From Jejuia rubra (GTDB lineage Bacteria; Bacteroidota; Bacteroidia; Flavobacteriales; Flavobacteriaceae), in assembly GCF_042684665.1 (NCBI RefSeq), contig NZ_JBHULY010000005.1, positions 682,001 to 746,000 on the forward strand: DNA of 64,000 nt, in the 5' to 3' direction. Of this stretch, positions 44,888 to 53,752 are shown piece by piece. Positions within the stretch are counted from its first letter, which is position 1, and each line of letters opens with the position of its first letter. The notes under the pieces are model-generated. The model was not told where the DNA came from and did not search any database. It saw only the letters and a program-made list of their open reading frames with translations. The translations under genes and the position numbers were made by a program.

Positions 44888-45580
44888 ATGAATAAAAAAA
44901 TAGGAGTCATATTCGATTTGGATGGTGTTATCGTCGATACGGCAAAATACCATTATTTGGCATGGAAAGACCTTGCCGATCATTTAGGTTTTGAGTTTAC
45001 CGAAGCGCATAATGAGCAACTGAAAGGTGTTAGTCGTGTGCGCTCGTTAGAAATCCTTTTGGATATCGGAAAGGTGCATCTGTCCGAAGAAAAAAAGCAG
45101 GAATATCTGTTGAGCAAAAACGAACATTATTTAGAGTATATCTATAAAATGGGGCCTGATGAAATCCTTCCTGGGGCAAGTGAGTTGCTCGATATGTTGG
45201 ATGAATTGGGTTTTCATTATGTGTTGGGCTCAGCGAGCAAAAATGCACCGCTAATCTTAAAACAAGTAAAACTATTCAGCAGATTTGCTGGAATTGTAGA
45301 TGGTAACAGTGTTTCAAAGGCCAAACCCGATCCGGAGGTATTTTTAATTGGTGCCGAAAAATTGAATTTAAAACCTGAGCATTGTGTGGTTTTCGAAGAT
45401 GCCATTGCCGGTATTGAAGCGGCCAATAGGGCAAATATGATATCTGTCGGTATTGGAGACAAGGACGTGCTCCATGAAGCCGATTTTAATTTTAAAAATT
45501 TAACTGAAATCCCAAATGATTTTTTCACAAGGAAGGTTTCAGAAAAAATATTGAAAGGAAATGAACCAAAATTATATTAA
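44888..45580 (+). CDS. pgmB: Beta-phosphoglucomutase
   Basis: A 230-residue HAD-superfamily enzyme that converts beta-glucose-1-phosphate to glucose-6-phosphate. The nucleophile motif is GVIFDLDGVIVDTAKYHYLAW (Asp of FDLDG). The LKGVSRVRSLEILL cap segment and GSASKNAPLILKQV match beta-PGM, and KAKPDPEVFLIGAEKL with VVFEDAIAGIEAA gives the later HAD motifs. The final 20 bases overlap the GH65 gene, which makes the beta-glucose-1-phosphate it uses. It is part of a cytosolic phosphorolytic maltose pathway. Confidence 0.95.
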   Translation: MNKKIGVIFDLDGVIVDTAKYHYLAWKDLADHLGFEFTEAHNEQLKGVSRVRSLEILLDIGKVHLSEEKKQEYLLSKNEHYLEYIYKMGPDEILPGASELLDMLDELGFHYVLGSASKNAPLILKQVKLFSRFAGIVDGNSVSKAKPDPEVFLIGAEKLNLKPEHCVVFEDAIAGIEAANRANMISVGIGDKDVLHEADFNFKNLTEIPNDFFTRKVSEKILKGNEPKLY

Positions 45581-47870
45581 GCCAGATAGCTGGTCGATTA
45601 TAGAGGAGGGGTTTGATGCCAGTCGTGTTAAGTCCTCTGAGAGTTTATTTAGTATAGGCAATGGTGCCATGGGGCAACGTGCCAATTTTGAGGAGCAGTA
45701 TTCAGGAGCCACCTTCCAGGGTAGTTATATTGCTGGCGTGTACTATCCGGATAAAACCCGTGTGGGTTGGTGGAAAAACGGTTATCCAGAGTATTTTGCA
45801 AAGGTGCTCAATGCACCCAATTGGATTGGTATTAATGTGTTGGTTAATGGCGAGCCTTTGGATTTGCATACCTGTAAAACTGTTAAAAAATTCAGGCGAG
45901 AACTTAATATGAAGGAAGGCTGGCTGTCCCGATACTTTATAGTCAAACTCCCAAATGATGTGGAGGTTGAGGTTTCGATAAAACGTTTTTTAAGCTTGGA
46001 ATTGGATGAAGTGGGTGCAATTCAATATGAAATTAAGCCGATAAATATGGATGCCGAAATCGTCTTTCAGCCTTATTTGGACGCTGGGATAACGAATGAG
46101 GATACCAATTGGGATGATAAATTTTGGGACACCACCCATGTAAGCCATCTCAACCATCAAGCCTTTATCGAAGCTAAAACCATGAAAACGGATTTTCATA
46201 CATGTACGTTCATGGAGTCCAAGGTTTTTATTTCGGAAAAACCAATTTTGGTAGAGCACAATGTTACTGCGGATTCCAATCGGGTGGCTTTTAATTACGC
46301 CTATCCTGTTAAGCAGGGAGCGGTATATAGCATTCAAAAATTTGGCGGGTATGTTGTGGATAGAAATCACGATAAATCCAAATTGGTGAAAGTTGCTAAA
46401 AGCGTTCTCAAAACAGCCACTAAAAAAGGATTCGATAAGCTACTTGAAGAACAAAAGAAAGCATGGAGCAATATTTGGGAAATGGCAGATATCACTATTG
46501 AGGGTGATGTAAAAGCACAGCAAGGCATCCGATTCAATATTTTCCAATTAAACCAAACTTATTTAGGCAAGGATTCCAGATTGAATATTGGCCCGAAAGG
46601 GTTCACTGGCGAAAAATACGGCGGTAGTACCTATTGGGATACTGAGGCCTATTGTATTCCATTTTATATGGCTACAAAGGATCAAAAAGTGGCACGTACC
46701 CTTTTGGAATACCGCTACAACCATTTGGAAAAAGCTATTGAAAACGCTAAAAAATTAGGTTTTAAAAACGGGGCAGCCTTATATCCGATGGTAACAATGA
46801 ACGGTGAGGAATGCCACAACGAATGGGAAATCACTTTTGAAGAAATACACAGAAATGGAGCGATTGCCTTCGCCATTTACAATTATTGTCGCTATACGGA
46901 CGATTACTCGTATATTCCTGAAAAAGGATTGGAAGTGCTCATTGGTATAGCGCGTTTTTGGCAGCAGCGCGCCAACTTTTCAACGGCTAAAAACCAATAC
47001 GTTATTCTTGGTGTCACAGGACCTAATGAATACGAAAACAATGTGAATAACAATTGGTACACCAACTATATAGCGAAATGGTGTATCGATTACACCTTGG
47101 CTCAAATTGAAAAGGTGGAAGAGGGATATACCAAGGATTTTTCGCGAATTGCCAAAAAAGTGAAATTGTCAAAAAAAGAATTGGCACTTTGGAAGGCGGT
47201 TGCCGATAATATGTATTTCCCGTTTTCAGATAAGCATAACGTTTATTTGCAACAGGACAACTTTTTGGACAAGGAACTGATTACCGTTGCCGATTTACCA
47301 AAATCTGAAAGACCCATTAACCAAAAGTGGAGTTGGGATCGGATTTTACGGTCGCCCTACATCAAGCAGGCGGATGTGCTTCAAGGCTTATACTTCTTTG
47401 AAGATCATTTTTCAGATAAGCAATTAGAACGGCATTTCGACTTTTATGAACCATTTACGGTACATGAAAGTTCTTTGTCGCCCTGCGTACACAGTATCCA
47501 AGCTTCAAAATTAGATAGAATGGAGCAGGCTTATACTTTCTATTTAAGAACGTCGCGGTTGGATTTAGACGATTATAATCACGAAGTCCACGAAGGTCTG
47601 CACATTACTTCAATGGCTGGTACCTGGATGAGTATAGTGGAAGGTTTTGGCGGTATGCGGGTTAAGGATGGAAAACTGTCTTTCGCTCCTAAAATTCCAA
47701 AACAATGGAAGGGCTATTCTTTTAAAGTGAATTTCAGGGACCATATTTTAAAAGTAAATGTGACTCCTAAGCAGGCCAATTTTGAGATGCTTTGTGGCGA
47801 AGCACTTGAAATTTTGGTAAACGACAAGCCCCTAACATTGGAAAGCAATGTATTAAAAGCAGTGAGCTGA
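45561..47870 (+). CDS. GH65 maltose phosphorylase (family 65 glycoside hydrolase)
   Basis: A 769-residue cytosolic enzyme with no signal peptide. GH65 enzymes split maltose with phosphate to glucose and beta-glucose-1-phosphate. Landmarks are the N-terminal sandwich start (SLFSIGNGAMGQRANFEE), KYGGSTYWDTEAYCIPFYM in the barrel, the catalytic Glu within GEECHNEWEITFEEIHRNGA and the phosphate-binding HITSMAGTWMSIVEGFGG. Kojibiose or trehalose specificity cannot be excluded from sequence. It overlaps pgmB by 20 bases, so translation is probably coupled. Confidence 0.93.
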   Translation: MNQNYIKPDSWSIIEEGFDASRVKSSESLFSIGNGAMGQRANFEEQYSGATFQGSYIAGVYYPDKTRVGWWKNGYPEYFAKVLNAPNWIGINVLVNGEPLDLHTCKTVKKFRRELNMKEGWLSRYFIVKLPNDVEVEVSIKRFLSLELDEVGAIQYEIKPINMDAEIVFQPYLDAGITNEDTNWDDKFWDTTHVSHLNHQAFIEAKTMKTDFHTCTFMESKVFISEKPILVEHNVTADSNRVAFNYAYPVKQGAVYSIQKFGGYVVDRNHDKSKLVKVAKSVLKTATKKGFDKLLEEQKKAWSNIWEMADITIEGDVKAQQGIRFNIFQLNQTYLGKDSRLNIGPKGFTGEKYGGSTYWDTEAYCIPFYMATKDQKVARTLLEYRYNHLEKAIENAKKLGFKNGAALYPMVTMNGEECHNEWEITFEEIHRNGAIAFAIYNYCRYTDDYSYIPEKGLEVLIGIARFWQQRANFSTAKNQYVILGVTGPNEYENNVNNNWYTNYIAKWCIDYTLAQIEKVEEGYTKDFSRIAKKVKLSKKELALWKAVADNMYFPFSDKHNVYLQQDNFLDKELITVADLPKSERPINQKWSWDRILRSPYIKQADVLQGLYFFEDHFSDKQLERHFDFYEPFTVHESSLSPCVHSIQASKLDRMEQAYTFYLRTSRLDLDDYNHEVHEGLHITSMAGTWMSIVEGFGGMRVKDGKLSFAPKIPKQWKGYSFKVNFRDHILKVNVTPKQANFEMLCGEALEILVNDKPLTLESNVLKAVS

Positions 47871-47899
47871 TTTCCGGAAGTACAAAAAATAGATATATG

Positions 47900-47943
47900 T
47901 CAGTTCGAGTGTCCCGACAGGTTTCGTCGGGATGTATCGAGAA
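47900..47943. repeat. REP-like palindromic element before the GH97 gene
   Basis: TCCCGAC (47912-47918) and GTCGGGA (47926-47932) form a stem within a longer imperfect palindrome bounded by GTTCGAG and ATCGAGAAC. I recognise this pattern as a dispersed element of flavobacterial genomes. It sits in the operon between the GH65 and GH97 genes. Confidence 0.6.
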
Positions 47944-47988
47944 CCATTTAAAAAACAAAATGAGCTAATTAAAATGTTAAAACATAAA

Positions 47989-50106
47989 ATGAAATCAAAA
48001 AATTTAATAATCCTTATTTTCCTCATATTGATCTTCAATTTTGGCCATGCTCAAGAGTTGACTTCCCCAAATGGAGCGCTTTCAATGCAATTTTCTTTGG
48101 AAGAAGATGGCAAACCAATATATCAATTGTCCTATAAAAATGAAGAGGTCATAAGGCCAAGTCATTTGGGTTTAGAGCTAAAGGATGATAAAAAATCATT
48201 GCTTAACGATTTTGAAATTGTTGAAACAAAGACATCAGCTTTTGATGAAACATGGCAACCAGTTTGGGGTGAAGAAAGCAAAATAAGAAACTATTACAAC
48301 GAGTTAGCTATAACCCTAAAACAAAAGGAAACCGATAGATTAATGTTGGTGCGTTTTAGGATGTTTAATGAAGGCTTAGGGTTTCGTTATGAATTTCCAC
48401 AACAAGACAATTTAGTGTATTTCGTAATTAAAGAAGAACGGACACAATTTGCTATGACTGGAGATCATATGGCGCATTGGATTGCTGGTGATTATGATTC
48501 CCAAGAATACGATTATACCAAGTCTAGGCTTTCGGAGATAAGGGAAAAGTTTGATAGCTCGCGCCAGAGCAATGCTTCGCAAACCGCATTTTCAAAAACT
48601 GGGGTTCAAACGGCATTAATGCTAAAAACGGATGGTGGCTTATACATCAATTTGCATGAAGCGGCGCTGGTGAATTATGCTTGTATGCATCTGGATTTAG
48701 ATGATGAGAACATGATATTTGAGTCGCATTTAACTCCAGATGTAAACGGTGATAAAGGCTATATGCAAGCCCCGTGCAATTCGCCGTGGCGTACCATTAT
48801 GGTTAGTGATAATGCACGCGATATTCTAGCATCCAGAATCACTTTGAACTTAAATGAACCCTGCGCCATTGAAGATACCTCTTGGATAAAACCAGTGAAG
48901 TACATAGGTGTTTGGTGGGAAATGATAACCGGTAAAGGCTCTTGGGCGTATACCGATGAATTGCCAGCCGTCCAATTGGGAGTAACGGATTATTCAAAAG
49001 TCAAACCAAACGGTAAGCATTCTGCAAATAATGAAAAGGTAAAGCGCTATATCGACTTTGCTTCTGAACATGGGTTTGACGGGGTATTGGTTGAAGGCTG
49101 GAACGAAGGTTGGGAAGATTGGTTTGGAAAATCAAAGGATTATGTGTTCGATTTTGTAACGCCATATCCCGATTTTGATGTGCAGGAAATTCATGATTAC
49201 GCCAAGTCAAAAGGCGTCAAAATGATTATGCATCACGAAACTTCTGGTTCCGTCAGAAACTATGAGCGTCATATGGATCAAGCTTATCAATTTATGAAGG
49301 ACAATGGATACGACGCGGTGAAAAGTGGGTATGTTGGTAATATCATTCCAAGAGGCGAACACCACTACAGTCAATATATCGTGAATCATTATCAATACGC
49401 TATTGAAAAAGCGGCCGACTATGAAGTGATGGTGAATGCCCACGAAGCTGTTCGTCCGACAGGCATTTGCAGAACGTACCCTAATTTAATTGGGAACGAA
49501 TCCGCTAGGGGGACAGAGTTTCAGGCGTTTGGCGGTTCAAAACCAAATCATGTCACCATTTTGCCGTTTACACGATTGATTGGCGGGCCGATGGATTATA
49601 CCCCCGGGATTTTTGAAATGGATATCAGCAAGTTGAATCCGGAAAATAATTCCCATGTGAATAGTACGCTTGCCAATCAATTGGCATTGTACGTTACCAT
49701 GTATAGTCCGTTACAGATGGCCGCTGATTTGCCGGAGCATTACGAACAATTTATGGATGCCTTTCAATTTATAAAAAATGTGGCGATAGATTGGGATAAG
49801 AGCGTTTACTTGGAGGCTGAACCTGGGGATTATATCACCATAGCTCGAAAAGAAAAAAGCGGCAATAATTGGTTTGTTGGAAACGTAAATGGGATTGTCC
49901 CCAGAAAATCATCTATCAAATTAGATTTTCTTGAAAAAGGGAAAAAATACATGGCGACCATCTATGCCGATGCCAAAGACGCGCATTTCAAAACCAACCC
50001 GCAAGCATACACAATCAAAACGAAAAAGGTGACCAATAAATCTAAATTATCCCTGACGTCAGCTCCGGGAGGTGGTTATGCTATTAGCATCGTTGAAATA
50101 AAATAA
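47989..50106 (+). CDS. susB: GH97 alpha-glucosidase (SusB-like)
   Basis: A 705-residue periplasmic enzyme that trims alpha-glucosides. The start at 47989 (signal peptide MKSKNLIILIFLILIFNFGHA) is chosen over 47932 or 47974, since the latter ones add a poorly conserved extension overlapping or following a REP-like palindrome. GH97 features are the N-terminal sandwich (LTSPNGALSMQFSLEEDGKPIYQLSYK), IGVWWEMITGKGSWAY, DGVLVEGWNEGWEDWF and the catalytic-face segment MVNAHEAVRPTGICRTYPNL followed by NESARGTE. The Glu-rich pattern fits the inverting SusB subgroup. It precedes a GH13 gene by seven bases. Confidence 0.93.
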   Translation: MKSKNLIILIFLILIFNFGHAQELTSPNGALSMQFSLEEDGKPIYQLSYKNEEVIRPSHLGLELKDDKKSLLNDFEIVETKTSAFDETWQPVWGEESKIRNYYNELAITLKQKETDRLMLVRFRMFNEGLGFRYEFPQQDNLVYFVIKEERTQFAMTGDHMAHWIAGDYDSQEYDYTKSRLSEIREKFDSSRQSNASQTAFSKTGVQTALMLKTDGGLYINLHEAALVNYACMHLDLDDENMIFESHLTPDVNGDKGYMQAPCNSPWRTIMVSDNARDILASRITLNLNEPCAIEDTSWIKPVKYIGVWWEMITGKGSWAYTDELPAVQLGVTDYSKVKPNGKHSANNEKVKRYIDFASEHGFDGVLVEGWNEGWEDWFGKSKDYVFDFVTPYPDFDVQEIHDYAKSKGVKMIMHHETSGSVRNYERHMDQAYQFMKDNGYDAVKSGYVGNIIPRGEHHYSQYIVNHYQYAIEKAADYEVMVNAHEAVRPTGICRTYPNLIGNESARGTEFQAFGGSKPNHVTILPFTRLIGGPMDYTPGIFEMDISKLNPENNSHVNSTLANQLALYVTMYSPLQMAADLPEHYEQFMDAFQFIKNVAIDWDKSVYLEAEPGDYITIARKEKSGNNWFVGNVNGIVPRKSSIKLDFLEKGKKYMATIYADAKDAHFKTNPQAYTIKTKKVTNKSKLSLTSAPGGGYAISIVEIK

Positions 50107-50113
50107 CAGAATT

Positions 50114-52084
50114 ATGGCAAAGTATCATAAAATAATAAAACAGTTAGCTTTTGTTGGGTTTCTGTGCGTATATACAGTAACTTTATCGTGCAAAAAACAA
50201 ACCGCAGAAAACAAGGAAGAGGTGGCCGAAACATCTTCATTTACAGAAAAAAAAGATATCCAACGCATTGAGCCACTAAACTGGTGGGTAGGTTTCAAAA
50301 ACCCATCCTTGCAACTTTTGGTACATCACCCGAACATTTCAAAATGGACACCTGAAATTAGATACACAGGGGTTTCAATTGAAAAAGTACATCAGGCAGA
50401 TAGCCCAAATTATCTCTTTTTGGATTTAAATATTTCAGAATCTACAAAACCTGGAAAATTCAATATCATTTTTAAAAAAGAAGGAGAGCCGAGTTTGGTG
50501 CATACTTATGAATTGAAATCACGTTCAAAATCAGCTGAGGATTATTTAGGCTTTGATAGCACTGATGCCATTTATTTAATTACGCCTGATAGGTTTGCCA
50601 ATGCAAATCCAGAAAATGATGTGATTGCATCCATGAAGGACACCAGTTTGGACAGAACTGATGGTTATGCTAGACATGGTGGGGATATCAAGGGCATCAT
50701 CAATCATTTGGATTATATTGAAGATTTGGGGTTTACGGCTATTTGGTCATGTCCGTTGTTGACCAATGATATGCCAGAAGGTTCGTACCATGGATACGCC
50801 ATAACCGATTATTATCAGGTCGATCCGCGTTTCGGCACCATTGTAGACTATTTGGAATTGTCCAAAAAGCTTTCCCAAAAAGGTATGAAATTGATTATGG
50901 ACCAGGTGGCCAACCACTGTGGTGTAGAGCATTGGTGGATGAAAGATTTTCCGTTTAAGGATTGGGTCAACCATCAAGAAAAATATGAAAACAGGGATGA
51001 AAACTGGGAGGCTGGAAAGAATATTATGACGACCCACAGACGGACCACTAATCAGGATATTTATGCTTCAGAAATTGATAAAAAAGGGATGAACGAAGGC
51101 TGGTTTGTTTCGGCAATGCCAGATTTAAACCAGCGCAATCCGTTTATGGCGCGATATACTATTCAGAATAGTATTTGGTGGATTGAAACGGCAAATTTAG
51201 GGGGCATTCGTCAGGATACTTACCCTTATCCCGACAAGCATTTTATGAGCCAATGGGCGGGTGAAATCATGCATGAATATCCTAATTTCAATATTGTAGG
51301 AGAGGAATGGACAAACAACCCATTGCTGATTGCCTATTGGCAAAAGGACAACGCTAACAAGGATGGTTACAATTCTAATTTGAAATCCCCGATGGATTTC
51401 GCCATGCAGGAAAAAATCGTAAAAGGTTTGAACGAAGAGGAAACTTGGGGTACAGGCTTTATCGAAATTTATCGGGCCTTGGCTAACGATTTTATCTATG
51501 TAAGTCCGAAGGATATTATGGTCTTTCCCGATAATCATGACATGAGCCGCATATTTACCCAAATGTACGGTAGTGTGGTGAATACCAAAATGGCGCTGAG
51601 CTACATTTTGACGTTGCCACGAATTCCACAATTGTATTACGGTACCGAAATTTTAATGCATGATTTTGATAACCCCGGCGACCATGGATTGGTTCGAACC
51701 GATTTTCCTGGGGGATGGAATGGCGATACTGTAAACGCATTTACGGGCGAAGGTTTGACCAATGAGCAAAAAGATATGCAGGCCTATCTCAAAAAGATAT
51801 TGAATTATAGGAAGCAAAGTACTGCGATTCACGAAGGCAAAACCGTTCATTTTGCTCCTGAAAATGGTATTTATGTGCTTTTCAGGATTCACGAAGACGA
51901 AGTTGTGGTTCATATCATGAACAAAAATGTGGAGCCGGTAGAACTGGAATTACAGCGATTTGAGGAAGTTGGTTTAGATGGAAAGACACTAAGAAATATA
52001 CTTACAAGTACTGATGTGCTCTGGAAAGACAAGTTCGTTTTAACCGAGAAGGGTACTACACTTTTGACTACGAAATTGGATTGA
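50114..52084 (+). CDS. GH13 lipoprotein, cyclomaltodextrinase/neopullulanase-like
   Basis: A 656-residue lipoprotein with lipobox TLSC near residue 26. An N-terminal beta domain (PLNWWVGFKNPSLQLLVH) precedes the GH13 barrel. The conserved regions are MDQVANHCG (about 270), GGIRQDTYPYPD (nucleophile Asp about 368), VGEEWTN (about 397) and FPDNHDMSR (about 475). The GGIRQDTY form resembles SusA-type neopullulanases, so it may cut cyclodextrins and pullulan-type links in the periplasm. It is followed by a palindromic repeat and the RAYT gene. Confidence 0.9.
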   Translation: MAKYHKIIKQLAFVGFLCVYTVTLSCKKQTAENKEEVAETSSFTEKKDIQRIEPLNWWVGFKNPSLQLLVHHPNISKWTPEIRYTGVSIEKVHQADSPNYLFLDLNISESTKPGKFNIIFKKEGEPSLVHTYELKSRSKSAEDYLGFDSTDAIYLITPDRFANANPENDVIASMKDTSLDRTDGYARHGGDIKGIINHLDYIEDLGFTAIWSCPLLTNDMPEGSYHGYAITDYYQVDPRFGTIVDYLELSKKLSQKGMKLIMDQVANHCGVEHWWMKDFPFKDWVNHQEKYENRDENWEAGKNIMTTHRRTTNQDIYASEIDKKGMNEGWFVSAMPDLNQRNPFMARYTIQNSIWWIETANLGGIRQDTYPYPDKHFMSQWAGEIMHEYPNFNIVGEEWTNNPLLIAYWQKDNANKDGYNSNLKSPMDFAMQEKIVKGLNEEETWGTGFIEIYRALANDFIYVSPKDIMVFPDNHDMSRIFTQMYGSVVNTKMALSYILTLPRIPQLYYGTEILMHDFDNPGDHGLVRTDFPGGWNGDTVNAFTGEGLTNEQKDMQAYLKKILNYRKQSTAIHEGKTVHFAPENGIYVLFRIHEDEVVVHIMNKNVEPVELELQRFEEVGLDGKTLRNILTSTDVLWKDKFVLTEKGTTLLTTKLD

Positions 52085-52090
52085 TGTGAC

Positions 52091-52123
52091 AGACCTCACA
52101 GGTTTTTAAAACCTGTGAGGTCT
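52091..52123. repeat. REP palindrome, left flank of the RAYT gene
   Basis: Arms AGACCTCACAGGTTTT and its exact complement (16 base pairs) are separated by one base. The same sequence, one base longer, lies at 52721-52754 on the other side of the RAYT gene. Confidence 0.85.
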
Positions 52124-52147
52124 CCAAAAATCCAAAAGACCAAATAC

Positions 52148-52705
52148 ATGAAATACGAGCCATTAACTTCTGGTAATTATTATCACATTTACAATTGTGG
52201 TAATAACAAGGAGGACATATTTATTGAAGAAAAAAATTATCCTTATTTTTTGAATCTTATCAAAAAGTATATTGTCCCTGTTGCTGACATACTATCATAT
52301 TGTTTGTTGAAAAATCATTTTCATTTATTGATAAAAACGAAAGATGGGATTGATGCCAAAACCATTTCTCGTGCTTTTTCAGATACTTTCAATGCTTATG
52401 CTAAGAGTATCAATAAAAGTTATGGCAGAACGGGAAGCTTATTTCGAGATAGGTTTGCGCGCATAAGAATTGACGATGAAAGCTATCTGAAGTCTTTAAT
52501 TATTTACATTAATTCGAATGCCGTACAACACGGATTTGTGTCCAATTTTCGGGAATATGAACATTCGTCGTTTCATGCATTAGTGTCCAATAAGGTAACA
52601 CTCGTTAAACGTGAATTTGTTTTGTCGCTATTTGATGGTTTAGAAAATTTTGAGACTGTGATGAACGCCAAAATGGAAATTTTGGAAGAACTGATTTTAG
52701 AATGA
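52148..52705 (+). CDS. REP-associated tyrosine transposase (RAYT, Y1/IS200-like)
   Basis: Taken from ATG 52148 (a GTG at 52115 lies in the left palindrome), the protein has 185 residues. It carries the HUH metal-binding motif in LLKNHFHLLIKT near residue 60. Further family marks are SINKSYGRTGSLFRDRFAR and, in the catalytic-tyrosine region, YLKSLIIYINSNAVQHGF. Such single-domain relatives of IS200/IS605 transposases process palindromic REP elements as single strands. The two identical palindromes on either side are its probable substrate or product. It interrupts the gene order of the starch operon without breaking a gene. Confidence 0.88.
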   Translation: MKYEPLTSGNYYHIYNCGNNKEDIFIEEKNYPYFLNLIKKYIVPVADILSYCLLKNHFHLLIKTKDGIDAKTISRAFSDTFNAYAKSINKSYGRTGSLFRDRFARIRIDDESYLKSLIIYINSNAVQHGFVSNFREYEHSSFHALVSNKVTLVKREFVLSLFDGLENFETVMNAKMEILEELILE

Positions 52706-52720
52706 TTCTATAGGATGAAA

Positions 52721-52754
52721 AAGACCTCACAGGTTTTTAAAACCTGTGAGGTCT
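52721..52754. repeat. REP palindrome, right flank of the RAYT gene
   Basis: AGACCTCACAGGTTTTT is followed by its exact complement, a perfect 34-base palindrome. It matches 52091-52123 except for one extra A. Confidence 0.85.
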
Positions 52755-52779
52755 GAAAAAAAAATAAAAATTTAAACAG

Positions 52780-53751
52780 ATGAAATATGGTATCATAGTG
52801 TTTGTGTTTATAACGATGTTGTCTTGCAAAAATGAAATCAAACAGGAAAACTCTATAAATAATCAGAATAGAACAACCTATTTCAAAACATATCCAAAGG
52901 CGCAATTATCCAGTGGAAAATTAATGCGCATGGACAGTTTTCCTTCGAAATTTATCACATCAAGACCTGTTGATATTTGGTTGCCCAACGATTATTCAAA
53001 AGAGAAGAAGTACGCCGTAGTTTACATGCACGACGGGCAAATGTTATTTGATTCCACTTCTACATGGAACAAACAAGAATGGAAAGTGGACGAATGGGCT
53101 TCGAAATTAATGGACGAAAACAAAACAAAGGATTTCATTGTTGTTGCCACCCACAATATCAAAGCAGAGCGCTGGCAGGATTTATTTCCGCAGAAGGCAT
53201 TTGCAAATTTGTCAGAAGGCGATAAGCAGATAATCAACCAGCAAAAAAAACATATTAAAGAAGGCAGTAAGCTAAATGGTGATAATTATCTAAAGTTTTT
53301 GGTAGAAGAATTGAAACCGATTGTGGATATCGAGTTTTCAGTGCATAAAAACAAAGAAAACACTTTTGTGATGGGTTCAAGTATGGGAGGGCTTATGAGC
53401 ATGTATGCGATATGCGAGTATCCTGAGGTGTTCGGAGGAGCAGGTTGTCTGTCCACCCATTGGCCTGGAGCACAACCGATTGACAATAATCCGCTCCCAT
53501 GGGCCATTCTTAAATACATGGAAAATAACTTGCCAAATCCATCAAACCATAAAATATATTTCGATTACGGTACTGAAACCTTGGATGCACATTATCCGCA
53601 GTATGCTCCAACAGTAACACAGATTTTAATGTCAAAAGGCTATTCAGAAGATAATTTCAAAAATTTAAAGTTTGAAGGTACAAACCATTCTGAAAATGCG
53701 TGGAATAAGCGACTGGATATTCCCTTTACTTTTTTATTAGGACAAGATTAA
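52780..53751 (+). CDS. Alpha/beta-hydrolase lipoprotein (putative esterase) in the starch locus
   Basis: A 323-residue lipoprotein with lipobox MLSC near residue 16. It resembles the putative esterase / esterase D family: YAVVYMHDGQMLFDSTSTWN near residue 90, nucleophile elbow FVMGSSMGGLMSMYAIC (serine near 201) and a late His in GTNHSENAWNKR. The substrate is not evident. It could remove ester groups from sugars or be a carbohydrate-binding relative. It lies directly upstream (one base apart) of a GH13 lipoprotein gene, so it is translated with the amylases. Confidence 0.85.
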   Translation: MKYGIIVFVFITMLSCKNEIKQENSINNQNRTTYFKTYPKAQLSSGKLMRMDSFPSKFITSRPVDIWLPNDYSKEKKYAVVYMHDGQMLFDSTSTWNKQEWKVDEWASKLMDENKTKDFIVVATHNIKAERWQDLFPQKAFANLSEGDKQIINQQKKHIKEGSKLNGDNYLKFLVEELKPIVDIEFSVHKNKENTFVMGSSMGGLMSMYAICEYPEVFGGAGCLSTHWPGAQPIDNNPLPWAILKYMENNLPNPSNHKIYFDYGTETLDAHYPQYAPTVTQILMSKGYSEDNFKNLKFEGTNHSENAWNKRLDIPFTFLLGQD

Positions 53752-53752
53752 A

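Noticed and set aside
45980..45989. AAAACGTTTT as a second LacI-type operator
   Set aside because: It lacks the flanking ACG/CGT bases and lies inside the GH65 coding region, where such an AT-rich 10-mer is expected by chance.
52115..52148. GTG start of the RAYT gene inside the left palindrome
   Set aside because: The codons would lie within the repeat. The ATG at 52148 gives a protein starting MKYEPLTSGNYYHIYN, as expected for the family.
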